Shown: positions 1 to 9,210 of the stretch, piece after piece
How positions within the stretch are numbered: the stretch's first letter is position 1
Layout of the letters: each line of letters begins with the position of its first letter
Source: Monoplex corrugatus
Taxonomy: Eukaryota > Mollusca > Gastropoda > Littorinimorpha > Ranellidae
Assembly (NCBI GenBank): GCA_030674185.1
Contig: CM060312.1
Location: 26,000,359-26,064,358, forward strand
DNA: 64,000 nt
Reading direction: 5' to 3'
Position numbers and translations under genes: made by a program
Notes under the pieces: model-generated
Database searches by the model: none
What the model saw: the letters and a program-made list of their open reading frames with translations, nothing else
Told to the model about the DNA's origin: nothing

Positions 1-60
1 TAGCATGGTTAACAATGCAGGATTCTGGTGGACAGGTGGTGGTAGTCAAAGGGCTAAACG
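1..60. repeat. fragment of the palindromic CCCTTTGA element
   Basis: The stretch carries 'caatgcaggattctggtgg' and ends in 'gtcaaagggct', matching one arm of the small elements at 3129-3238 and 8200-8335, which end in TCAAAGG(G)TTAA. It looks like the right half of such an element cut by the window edge. No coding content is seen. Confidence 0.5.
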
Positions 61-171
61 GAGTGTTGTGGGAATTTTTTTTTAAAAACTAAATTGAAAC
101 TTGAAAGGATGGTTGTACATTTTTTCCCATTTTTTTAATTAAATGAGTTAATTTGTGGTGTGCGTGCTGTT

Positions 172-1800
172 GGCCATGATGATGTTATCTAGATGTCGAC
201 TGTTCTATAAGCTATATGAAAATCCAACTGCCTTTTGCTGTTTAAGGAAAACATTTTGCCCTCTTTTGCGGAGTGTGTGTGTCTGTGTTTATATTGTCTG
301 TCTAGATTGTGTGGTGTGTGTATGTGTGTGTAAGACATGTGCGAGGTGCGTGCTTTATTTCTTTTTTTGGGGGGGGCGGTTGTTAGTGTGGTTGTTTGTG
401 TGTTTATATTGTCTATCTAGTGTGCACGCGCATGTGTGTGGTGTGTGTGCATGTGTGGTGTAAGACATGTGCAAGGTGCGTTTTTTGTTTTTTTTGGAGG
501 GGGAGGTTATAGTGGGATATGGACGGTGGTTATGCGTCCTAATTGTGGTTTCTGTGTATGCATGTTTTCGTCGTAGTTTTTCTTTAGTTTTGTTTTGTTT
601 TTTTGTTTTTCTTAGGTGTGGTGGGGTGTAGCAGATGTTTAGGTCAGTTGGCCTTGGGGGTGGTGGTGGGTGAGTATGGTGTGTGCATTTTCTAATGAAG
701 ACTGTTGTGTGTGCTTGTATGGTTGCGTGGTAAAGACAGACCGCTGTTGATTTAAATTTGTTTTGTTCAAATATTTTTAAAAATTATTTATTGTGTGCCT
801 GTGTTTAGTCAGTTATGGGTTACTTATGAATCTATTTTTATGACCGTATTTCTGAAAGTTGTAATGAAGCTCCTTTTGTCAAGTGAACAATTTGTACTGC
901 ATTTTCTAACACTCTTTAAAGAATCTTAATTTGTATTGTGAGTGTTGGCCGTAATGTTATCTAGATGTCGGCTGTTCTATAAGCAATATGAAAATCTAAC
1001 TGCATTTTCCTGCCTTTCGCTATTTAAGGAAAACATTTTACCCTCCTTAAATTTGTGGAGTGTGATTGTGTATTTATGTTGTCTGTGTATAGTGTGTGTG
1101 TAAGACATGTGCGAGGTGCGTTTTGTTTTTTTTGGGGGTGGGTGGACGGTTGTTGTGTGTGGTGCGTGCGTGTAATTGTGGTGTGTGTGTGTATTTATAT
1201 TATGTGTGTGTGTGTAACGCTCTTTAAGTCTTTTCAAGACATCCAATTTTTGACGTTTTTAGAAAAGTTTTTAACCCTTTGACTCCCTTACCCTATCCGC
1301 CAATTGCGAAAGCGTATCCCTTCGACTCCCTCACCCTATTGTGCTAAAAGCAATATGAATTCCAACTGCCTTTTGCAACTTACGGAAAACATTGTCCCGT
1401 CTGAGTGTTTCGTGTGTTTGTCTTGTGTTTTTGTGTCTGTGTGCGCGAGCGCGCATGTTTTGGGTGCGTACGTGTGTTGGGTGCGTGCGTGCGCGAGCGT
1501 GTGTGTGTGGAAGAGCATGTGTAAGGTGTGTGCTTTTGGAGTTTGGGTGCGTGCGTGGAGGGGGGATGGAGGACGGTTAATGAGGTATGGACGGCGAATG
1601 TGTCCAAGTTATTTGTGTGTGTGCATGTTTTCGTTGCGGTTTTTTTGTTTGTTTTTGTCTGTTTTCTAAGTTCATGGGTGAGGTATTGCGAATGTTTAGG
1701 TCAGTTGGGGCCGGCGAATACGCTGTGTGTGCATTTTCTAATGAAGGCTCTATTGTGTGTGAATGTGGATTTACGGTTGCTTGGCAAGGAACGACTGGTT
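172..1800. repeat. GT-rich imperfect tandem repeat array
   Basis: Several sub-blocks recur in the same order. 'ttatctagatgtcg(a/g)ctgttc' occurs near 185 and 957. 'gacatgtgcgaggtgcg' occurs near 332 and 1103, with a close variant at 464 and a diverged one near 1511. 'tgtttaggtcagttgg' occurs near 636 and 1692, and 'gtgcattttctaatgaag' near 684 and 1727. This is a decayed tandem duplication with a large unit of about 0.8-1.05 kb mixed with (GT)n. The cysteine/valine-rich open frames here are GT-repeat translations and are not genes. Confidence 0.75.
1273..1340. repeat. CCCTTTGA-type repeat fragment
   Basis: Two successive copies of the pattern 'aaccctttgactccct.accctat' occur at about 1273 and 1315. 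They match the arms of the palindromic element at 3129-3238. Only one arm type is present, so this is a partial copy. Confidence 0.5.
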
Positions 1801-1839
1801 TAAAATTCATTCGTTAAAAATAAACAAAAATGCCCTTTT

Positions 1840-3080
1840 GAGGATGCCGGGGGTTTCTTTCAGTATAAATAGTATACCCACCTTCTGGAAATTGTGTGCT
1901 AGAAATGCCATCTTTTCTGTCGCTGTTTTTGTCTTCCACCTTTGCTTTCTGTCATTTCTTCCCATCATTTACTGCCTTGCAGGTCCATTCATCTGTACGC
2001 GTTCGATCAAGTCTCCTGTACTTTATCTTAGAATTGATTATTGGGTACATGTATTAAATTCATGTTTTGGCTCTGGTACAATGACTATGCGGAAGCAATT
2101 TCAAGTACAGGTCTATTTTTGGTTTAGTGCCCTTATAGTTTAAATTTGTGTTCATGTATATTTTTTAATCCCCTCTGCTTCCCCGTTGGGTTTCCGGGGG
2201 CTCTTTCAGTATAAATAGTATCCCCACCTTCTGGAAATTCTGCGCTAGAAATTTGCTCGTTTCTGCCTTGTTGCCTTGCTTTGTCATTTCTACTTATTTT
2301 CTGTCTTAATGGTCCATTCACCTGTATTTTTTCGATTGTCTTACGTACTTTTTCTTCGGATTGCTGATTGGGTACATGTATTAAGTGCATTTTTGGCTCT
2401 AAGGCGGTGAGATTACCTAAAATTTCTTCCACATATAATAATAATAATGTAGTAATTTATGCCTGTTTTTATATGTTTTGGTGTCATTATGTGTGCTTAT
2501 GTTTGTATTCAGGTTTTGTTTTGAAGCGGTTATACCCCGACATGGCTCTGCGCAGTCGCTGGACTTTAAACAAAGTGCATTTTTGGCTCTAGGGAGGTGA
2601 GATATGGGGAAGCAATTTTAAGTAATTTATGCCTGTTTTTGTTTTGGTGCCCTTATGTATGCTAATATTTGTATTCAGGTGTTGTTTAAATCTCCCCTGT
2701 GCGATAAATTGGACAGAGTGGTCAACGCCGGGGGCATGTCCTTAGATTATGTGCGCGAATGCATTGATATGTGTACTTTTTTTTTTTCCTGTTGGGAGTT
2801 TTGTGCGTTTTGAAGCGGTTATAGCCCTGATATGGCTCTACGCGCGTAGTCGGCTGGGCTTTAAATAACAATGTTAGTATTCAGGTGTTTTTAAACTGTG
2901 TGATAAATTGGACAGAATGAACAACGCCAGAGGCATTGTCCTTAGATTATGTGCGCGAAAGCATTGATATGTGCACTTAAATGTTTGTATTTCCTGTTGA
3001 ATTATGTATGTTTTGAAACGGTTATAGCTCTGATATGCTCTACTGAGTCAGCTGGACTTTAATCCTTTGACTCCTGCACC
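1840..3080 (+). repeat. cluster of a non-coding dispersed element (family N), several partial copies
   Basis: Near-copies of one sequence occur in series. The head 'tcagtataaatagtat' followed by 'ccaccttctggaaatt' is at 1860 and 2206. 'aagtgcatttttggctct' is at 2383 and 2572. 'ttggacagagtggtcaacgc' is near 2709, with a variant at 2910. The tail 'gcggttatagccctgatatgg' (one base longer or shorter by copy) is near 2815, with a variant at 3018, running into 'ggctgggctttaaataaca'. The same sequence occurs at 36645-37075 and, inverted, at 21893-22800 and 52735-53240. No open frame is conserved between copies, so it is non-autonomous. The shared TATAAATAG could act as a TATA box, but this is untested. 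Confidence 0.75.
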
Positions 3081-3128
3081 CTGTACACCAGAATCGTGCA
3101 TTGCCAACCATGCTAGCAAAACAAAAAC

Positions 3129-3238
3129 TTAACCCTTTGATTCTCACCCTATCCACTAGCTTCCTACAGGAAGCAGGGTTGGATGGAGTCACAAAGTTTT
3201 CGCAGCTAGTGGATAGGGTAAGGGAGCCAAAGGTTTAA
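3129..3238. repeat. palindromic MITE-like element (CCCTTTGA family)
   Basis: Left arm 3129-3160 (TTAACCCTTTGA...CACTAGC) and right arm 3204-3238 (GCTAGTGG...CAAAGGTTTAA) are inverted copies about 32 nt long with a few mismatches, separated by about 43 nt. The spacer holds a second small palindrome (TTCCTACAGGAAGC). Related copies lie at 1-60, 1273-1340, 8200-8335 and 51690-51785. It has no coding capacity. Confidence 0.65.
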
Positions 3239-3239
3239 A

Positions 3240-3790
3240 CAACGATAATAAGTGTGTGAGGGAGAGGGCTGTCCAAGTCGAGATGAATTATTGTTTGGGG
3301 GAAAATAATTGTGTACATGTATTGACGGTAGTAATAAAAGTATTCTGTCGAGTGAAGATTCAGACTGCGTGTTGTCTTTCGAGTTTTATCCGTGAGATAC
3401 CCCTACCCTCGTGTTTCTTGCTATTAATGCAAATGTGTTGTTTTTTCTAATGAGCGTTTATGAAATTGCAACATGGCGTTTGCCTGCGTGCGTGCGTGTG
3501 TGTTGATCTAATCAATGTCCTGGTTGTTAATAGGCTGACCTTTAAACAAATTGGATGAGTGGTCCGACTGGAGTTTGAATTGGCCTGTCCAGCATTCTAG
3601 GGCGTGTATTGGAGGTTGGAGGCGTGTGATGGAGATTGGAAGCGTGTAGATATAAACGTGAGAAACTTTATGCATGATTTCCTTATGATCGTATTGTGAT
3701 CAGCTTTCATTGAACAGTTTTACAAGAAGTAGGCTTACAAGTATATAGATTCTAACCAATCCTTTATCAAAGTGTGACCGCCCACGTTCA
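3240..3790. other. no recognisable gene
   Basis: Short GT and CGTG runs (near 3485) and an imperfect repeat 'ggcgtgt.ttggaggttgga' near 3601-3650 are visible. No open frame of recognisable character is seen on either strand. Confidence 0.5.
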
Positions 3791-3799
3791 GGCAAAGGA

Positions 3800-3832
3800 A
3801 CCCCCCCCCCCCCCCCAAAAAAAAAAAAAAAG
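3800..3832. repeat. poly-C/poly-A homopolymer tract
   Basis: About 16 C are followed directly by about 14 A. This is a likely polymorphic and error-prone site. Confidence 0.9.
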
Positions 3833-3999
3833 AAAAACGAAAAAAGAATCGGAACGCGTAAATGCAACCAGACAAGACAGAAACAAAGATATAAATTAAG
3901 TTAAGTTTAATTGAATAATTTGAAGGGTCACAATTATAGAAAATGTGTATCATAGCGGTAAGATAGATTTTTTAAGTTTAAATGTGGTTTCTAAGAGGA

Positions 4000-4312
4000 A
4001 TATTGAGTTCCATGGACAGCAAAGAAAACAGTCTTGAGGGAGGCAGACACAAGACGAACATTAATGAAGATGAGGAAAGGATGAGCAACATTTATAACAC
4101 ATTCTATGAGGCAAGAGATTAGAGCACTTGGTCACAATAGGAAAGTTGTAGGGATAGAGAACACCTGGTAGACCCAGGGTGGAAATTGGACGGACTTGCA
4201 GAGTGGCTGAAGAGAGGGTGGGAGATATACTTGCAGCGCAAAGGGATAGTCGTATGAAGGGCCATAATCGCCAACGCCATGCGGTAGGGCACATGATGAT
4301 AATGATAGGAGG
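4000..4312 (+). mobile_element. 3' end fragment of LINE family A
   Basis: The fragment reads from 'ccatggacagcaaagaaaac' through the C-terminal part of the LINE A protein (FIGHFMRxGxLEHLVTTGK..., frameshifted) to 'cgccatgcggtagggcac' and ends in 'atgatgataatga'. It parallels 7669-7990 of the long copy. It is 5'-truncated and contains several indels, so it is a dead copy. Confidence 0.8.
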
Positions 4313-4692
4313 GATTCGTCAGGCAATTCCATACGCGCTCCATCCAAATCTGCACACCCTTGGAATCTGCACAATTTACCCTCTGCATTTGTGCTGCCAC
4401 GCGATTTCCGTCAGGCACCGTAACTTCTGGATGCTGCATGGATACATCCAGGGTAGTTGTTTGTCCTTAAAACTTACAGGTCTCCATGGTCTTACAATAC
4501 AACACAGTGTAGTGCTATTTGTTGTAACGCTGGTAAAACAAAAAAACCGTGGGGATTTTATGAAGACAGACGGGACCATCTGTGTCGTGAAGACTGCTCC
4601 CTGTCTTAACTTGAAGCCCCCGTCAAACTGGTCACGTCATTCTTCTAAACTTGGTGACGTGAAATATGCTTGTCTGCACGTACCTTCTATTT

Positions 4693-5245
4693 AATACACG
4701 TCATTTACATGTAACCAAGACTATTCCAGTGACAGTCTGATACAATCATGTATCCTGCCGCATGGCTTTGTCGATCATGGCCCCACATATGCATCTATCC
4801 CTTGTCGCTGCAAGTACATCTTCCACCCTCTGTCCTCAGCCACCCTGCAAGTCCATCCAATATTTTTTCCCTGGGTCTACCTGGTGTTCTTTTCCCTCCT
4901 GCTTTCCTGTTGTGACCAGGTGCTCGAATTCCCCTTTCCTCATAAAATGTTCTATAGATGTTTGTCTTTTCCTAATCTTCATTATCAATGGTCTTCTTGT
5001 GTCTGCCTCCATCAAGATTGTCATGTATTTCCTTTATTTTTTGATACAATACCAGTATAACATACAAACTAGGTAAAACGTAGTCTAGGTAAGTACTCAG
5101 GACCTGGCCAGCTCATGGGTTTATGTGCAAGCTACATAAGGCTTGTGCCATGATCACCATGTGACGGTAAGTGCATATGAAATTAGTTCCGAGCGCTGAG
5201 ATGTCATCTTGAGAAACTAAAACTAAAAACACACACCGTCCTATC
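4693..5245 (+). repeat. SINE-like repeat family S, split by a LINE fragment
   Basis: The left part ('catttacatgtaaccaagac...gtctgatacaat') and right part ('ctaggtaaaacgtagtctag...ggacctggcca...ttgagaaactaaaac') together match the uninterrupted copies at 49250-49690 and 19365-19895. The two parts are separated by the minus-strand LINE fragment at 4747-5041. No protein is encoded. The 3' end 'gagaaactgaaactgaaac' is shared by all copies. Confidence 0.8.
4747..5041 (-). mobile_element. 5'-truncated LINE A fragment inserted in repeat S
   Basis: Read on the minus strand this is the LINE A 3' end (LVTTGKQEGKE...VDPGK motif, then ccatgcggcagg). It is bounded by a 9-bp direct repeat, TGATACAAT, at 4738-4746 and 5042-5050. 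Removing it restores the S repeat as seen at 49480-49500. Truncation at the 5' end plus a short target-site duplication is the usual outcome of target-primed reverse transcription. Confidence 0.85.
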
Positions 5246-5651
5246 TGAAAAGGTAATATAGATCGATCTCGGATTCTGGTATAATAATGACTAGGGGAAA
5301 TGAGATGGAAGGGGGCAGGCATGATAACATCAGGAGAATATACAGTGATATACTCTGGTGGTAATTGACATGAAAGAGGAGTAGGCATCATAATGGACAA
5401 AGACAAATCAAAAGCAGTTAAAGGATACTGGGCAGTGTCCGACAAAGTTTTACTTGTCAAATTCAGAGGGAAACCTTTGATATCGACATCATACAGGTGT
5501 ATGCACCAACATCCGCAAGTACCCAGGAAGACAACTTCTACGAAGTTTTAGAGATGGCCAAGGTCCAATGTAAATCACAGGAAGTTAGTCATAATGGGAG
5601 ATTTTAATGCTAAAGTGGGACAGGATAGGGTGGAGGATATAGCTGGACCTC

Positions 5652-5951
5652 ATGGCCTTGGTACACAAAACGAAAGAGGGGGGGAAGCTTGTAGAATGGG
5701 CACAGATGAATGAGTTCATAGTAGGAAACACCTGGTTTGAGCAGCCTAACAGAAGAAAATGGACTTGGATGAGTCCAGGAGATAATACCAAAAATCAAAT
5801 TGACTACATCCTGATCAACAAAAGATTTAGAAATTCTTTACTGTTAGCAAAAACACTACCAGGCGCAGACTGCAACAGTGACCACAATCCGGTAGTGGGA
5901 AGGTTTAGGCTGAAATTGAGGAAAAGGAAACGGACCACCTTGGACTCTTGA
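5652..5951 (+). pseudogene. endonuclease segment of LINE A
   Basis: This frame carries the C-terminal half of an exonuclease-endonuclease-phosphatase fold: a WTWMSPGDNTKNQIDYIL segment followed by CNSDHNPVVGRF, the catalytic SDH motif. The upstream strand-and-loop residues (VYAP, GDFNA) are in another frame at 5500-5610. It has no independent start and is only a broken part of the LINE A polyprotein. Confidence 0.8.
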
Positions 5952-6048
5952 AGACCGATGAAATGACACGTAAAAATTTAATGCACATGTTCAAAACAAA
6001 TTCAGTGCTCTGGAAGACGTTGGTGACAGTGAGGAACAATGGACAAAG

Positions 6049-6621
6049 TTGAGAAGTTCTATAAATGAAGCTTGTCAGGAAATCCCTAAGGCAAACAGAA
6101 AAACAAAAAAGAGCTGGATGACAAATGAAATTTTGGGCCTGATGGAGAAAAGGAGGAAGGCAAAGAGAAACGAGGAGATATACAGGAAGATAAACAAAGA
6201 AATCAGGTATTGGTGCAATGAAGCTAAGGAAGCTTGGCTGAACACAAAATGCAAAGAGATAGAAGAACGACACAAAATGCATCCTCAGGGTATGTACAGA
6301 CGAATTGAAGAAATTGTTCACAGGAAAAATACATGCACATCAACTGGTTGCTTAAAATCAAAAGATGGCACGCTTATCATGGAAAAAGACAAGGTATTAG
6401 ACAGATGGGGAGAGTACATTAAAGACCTTTTTGAGGATGACAGAAACGAAGAACACATCATAAAAAAGAACTTTGAAGGACCACCCATAATGAAAGATGA
6501 AGTCAGAGCAGCACTGAAAAAGATGAAACCAGGAAAAGCCCCAGGACCAGACAACATTACTACAGAGATGATTGAAGCCCTGGAGGAATTTGGCATAGAA
6601 AAAATAAGTCCTCCTAAATGA
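6049..6621 (+). pseudogene. linker and RT N-terminal segment of LINE A
   Basis: A lysine/glutamate-rich linker (KSWMTNEILGLMEKRRKAKR) leads to the first RT motif (ALKKMKPGKAPGPDNITTEM). The frame stops at 6621 and the RT continues in other frames at 6653-6847, 6816-7046 and 7043-7309. The linker helices resemble those between the endonuclease and RT of other APE-type LINEs. Confidence 0.8.
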
Positions 6622-6652
6622 AATTTATGACACTGGAAAAATCCTCAAAGAT

Positions 6653-7309
6653 ATGTCAAAATCAATTTTCATTGCACTTCCAAAGAAGACAGGGGCTATA
6701 GAATGCGAAATCCATCGCACAATCAGTTTGATGAGTCATGTAACAAAAATCCTGTTAAGAATAATCATGATGAGGACAAGGAATAGAATCAAAAGAGAAA
6801 TAGCAGAAGAACAGTGTGGATTTGTGGAGGGGAAAGGACACTATTAATGCCATATACATCCTAAGAACTATCATAGAGAGGTCAGTTGAGATGAATAAGG
6901 ATTTGTATTTATGCTTTGTTGACTATACCAAGGCTTTCGATCGGGTACGACATGAAGAATTGATCAACCAACTGGAGAGACTCAATGTCGATGGAAAAGC
7001 TCTACGAATAATCAGGAATATGTACTGGGACAAACAGCTGCAATGAGAATAGAAAACGATATAAGCTCTTTTCAAAACATCAAAAGAGGAGTCAGACAGG
7101 GTTGTGTTTTGTCACCAGATCTGTTTTCACTATATAGCGAAAACATCGTGAGAAACCTAGAAGAAGACCCTGGATTAAAGGTTGGAGGGAAAATGATAAA
7201 CAACATTCGATACGCAGATGACACCATGCTAATTGCAGAAAATGAAAGGGACCTACAAAACCTTGTGAATATACTAGAAACAGAAAGCAAAGTAAGGGGT
7301 TGGAACTAA
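6653..7309 (+). pseudogene. reverse transcriptase core of LINE A, in three overlapping frames
   Basis: The order is TISLMSHVTKILLRIIMMR, then the motif FVDYTKAFDRVRHEELINQL with its catalytic Asp, then GVRQGCVLSPDLFSLYSENI, then NIRYADDTMLIAEN with the paired catalytic Asp. Two frame changes (near 6840 and 7045) separate the blocks. The catalytic residues remain but no continuous enzyme can be made. Confidence 0.85.
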
Positions 7310-7985
7310 ACAGCAGGAAGACTGAAGTCATGGTGATCAGTAAAAAACATGAAATCCCCTCATGCAAAATAACAGCAAATGGCACAACCTTGACACAGGT
7401 TAATAAGTTCAAATACCTGGGAACGGTCATTTCATCAGACGGCAGATGCACATCGGAAATAGCTGGCAGAATCGGCCAAGCCAAAACAGCATTCAAGAAG
7501 ATGACAAGCATTCTTACCAACAAATGCCTATCAATTAACATCAAAGAGTCCTTGAGTGTTATATAGAACCAATACTGTTGTACGGATGCAAGGCGTGGAC
7601 AGTCAGCAAGCAAAGCCAGAGCAGGATTGAGGCAGCCGAGATGTGGTTTCTCAGAAGAATGTTGAGAGTACCATGGACAGCAAAGAAAACAAACGAGACA
7701 GTCTTGATGGAGGCAGACACAAGTCGATCACTGATAAGAAAGATTAAGAAAAGACAAGCAACATTTATAGGCCATTTTATGAGGAAGGGGGATTTGGAGC
7801 ACCTGGTCACAACGGGAAAAGCTGGAGGGAAAGAGCACCGGGTAGACCCAGGGAGAGAATGCTGGACGGACTTGCAGAGTGGCTGGGGATGAAGAGGGTG
7901 GGGGAGATGCTGGGTGCAACGACAGATAGAGATGGTTGGAAGTCCATGGTCGCCAACGCCATGCGGCAGGGCACCTGATGATGAT
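7300..7985 (+). pseudogene. C-terminal region of LINE A
   Basis: The segment includes LNSRKTEVMVISK, KFKYLGTVISSDGRCTSE, then after a frame change AAEMWFLRRMLRVPWTAKKT and RQATFIGHFMRKGDLEHL, ending MRQGT-stop just before the (TGATGA)n tail. These post-RT motifs are the part shared by all truncated family-A copies in the window. Confidence 0.8.
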
Positions 7986-8199
7986 GATGATGAATGAAAT
8001 CTAGAAATCAATAATCCACTCTTCCGGATTCAGTGATGTGCCATATGCGTTTTGTCTATACAAATACATTGTTCGTTTACACAAATTGTTAATTTTACAA
8101 AACCACCACAAAATAGAGACATCACAGTTACAACAGCAGTGAGAAGTCACAAGGACATGAGCAGTATCGGTTTCATCACTAACTACAAGCAACTAGCTG

Positions 8200-8335
8200 C
8201 AATTTATCCCTTTGACTTCCTGCAGGAAGCTGGTGGAAAGGGTGAGGGAATCAAAGGTTGAAATTAATGCTTTGGTGGCATGGTTGACCATGCAGGATGC
8301 TGGTGGCCAGGGTGCAGGAATCAAAGGGTTAAGTG
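8200..8335. repeat. two adjacent CCCTTTGA-family elements
   Basis: 'atccctttgacttcctgcagg...gaatcaaaggtt' (8202-8261) is followed by 'ggtggcatggttgaccatgc...gaatcaaagggttaa' (8274-8331). Both end with TCAAAGG and share the core 'caggaagctggtgg' or 'caggatgctggtgg'. They are near-palindromic and non-coding. Confidence 0.6.
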
Positions 8336-8444
8336 CTGTCCGCATTCAAGCAAATAGCAATCATAAGTACACACAAAATATCAGAATGCGTATTCATTGG
8401 GCAGAAAATTTATTTGTACTTGTTTTGTTTTATTATTACAACAG

Positions 8445-9210
8445 GTGGTCCAAGGTTGTCATAGCCGAGGGGTGGCAATGGGGACAAGCTCCCATTGTCT
8501 ATAAAATGCCCCTCACGGCGCGCGTCTCCAACAGCCTCTGACAACTAAGTCCAGCTCCTAGCCTGCTCGTGTGGCTTAGATATAAGCCCGGCGGAACTGC
8601 TACTACTGATAGGAGAAGGGGTGAAGGCGGGTTACTGGCGCCTGAAAACCAGTGCTTTGGGTAGATGGGGCTCATCAGTCTGGGAAGACAGCTCATCTAA
8701 GAGAAGGAAAACTCTGATTTCAAACCTCCGCTGCCTTGCGGCCATACCCACTCATAGGAAAGGCTTCGGGAGTCAACCCTGAGGAAAAATCCGGAGCCGG
8801 AGTCCCCAAGGCAGTCCGAGGCTGTATACAGCAACGTTCTGGCAACTCCTGCGACGGCACTGGAACCATGTGTATCGGCGCTTGCCTTTCCAATGGACCA
8901 TTCCAGCGACGTGGAGAGGGGGGGTCTGCTGCATGGGTAACAGCTTGCCCTCCACACTTACTTACCCAGGCCTTGCGCTCTGGAGAGGTCACTCCAGCTT
9001 CGCTTTGTAGCGTCGACTAAACACGGGAAGTAGCAGTTTACCGGTTTTAAGTCTGCATACTCAATTGGCGTAGAGTCAGACGCCAGGGGCTGCTTCCGAC
9101 GGTGGGAGAGGTCATCGCATCTCACTGGGCAGCTACCGCCCGCCTTAAGCTGGGCAGCCCCCAGCCAGTAAGGTGCTGCCCCGCCACGGTCCGTTAGCCT
9201 CACTGGGTGC
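8445..9210 (+). promoter_or_regulatory. 5' leader of LINE B (putative internal promoter region)
   Basis: This is GC-rich sequence between the target-site duplication and the first ATG of the main frame. Full-length non-LTR elements usually carry their own promoter here. Nothing in the sequence proves promoter activity. Short frames in the leader show no recognised domain. Confidence 0.4.

Larger units (their letters stand above)
5250..7990 (+). mobile_element. long frameshifted copy of non-LTR retrotransposon family A
   Basis: The element encodes, in shifted frames, an APE-type endonuclease (IIQVYAPTSAST near 5500, then GDFNAK-like, then SDHNPVVGRF near 5890) and a reverse transcriptase. RT motifs are KPGKAPGPDN near 6530, FVDYTKAFDRV near 6918, GVRQGCVLSPDLFS near 7090 and YADDTML near 7210. 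The C-terminal region (KYLGTVISSDGR, AAEMWFLRRMLRVPW, RQATFIGHFMRKG) runs to about 7975, and the element ends in (ATGATG)n at 7976-7993. At least six frameshifts or stops break it, so it is a pseudo-copy. Its 5' end is unclear and abuts repeat S. Fragments of the same family lie at 4000, 4747, 21473, 39015, 41230 and 61957. Confidence 0.9.

Noticed and set aside
155..463. Open frame rich in Cys and Val
   Set aside because: It is the translation of GT-rich repeat sequence with no domain; the same holds for similar frames at 1055-1817, 14147, 36903-37379, 51178-51582 and 59528-59845.
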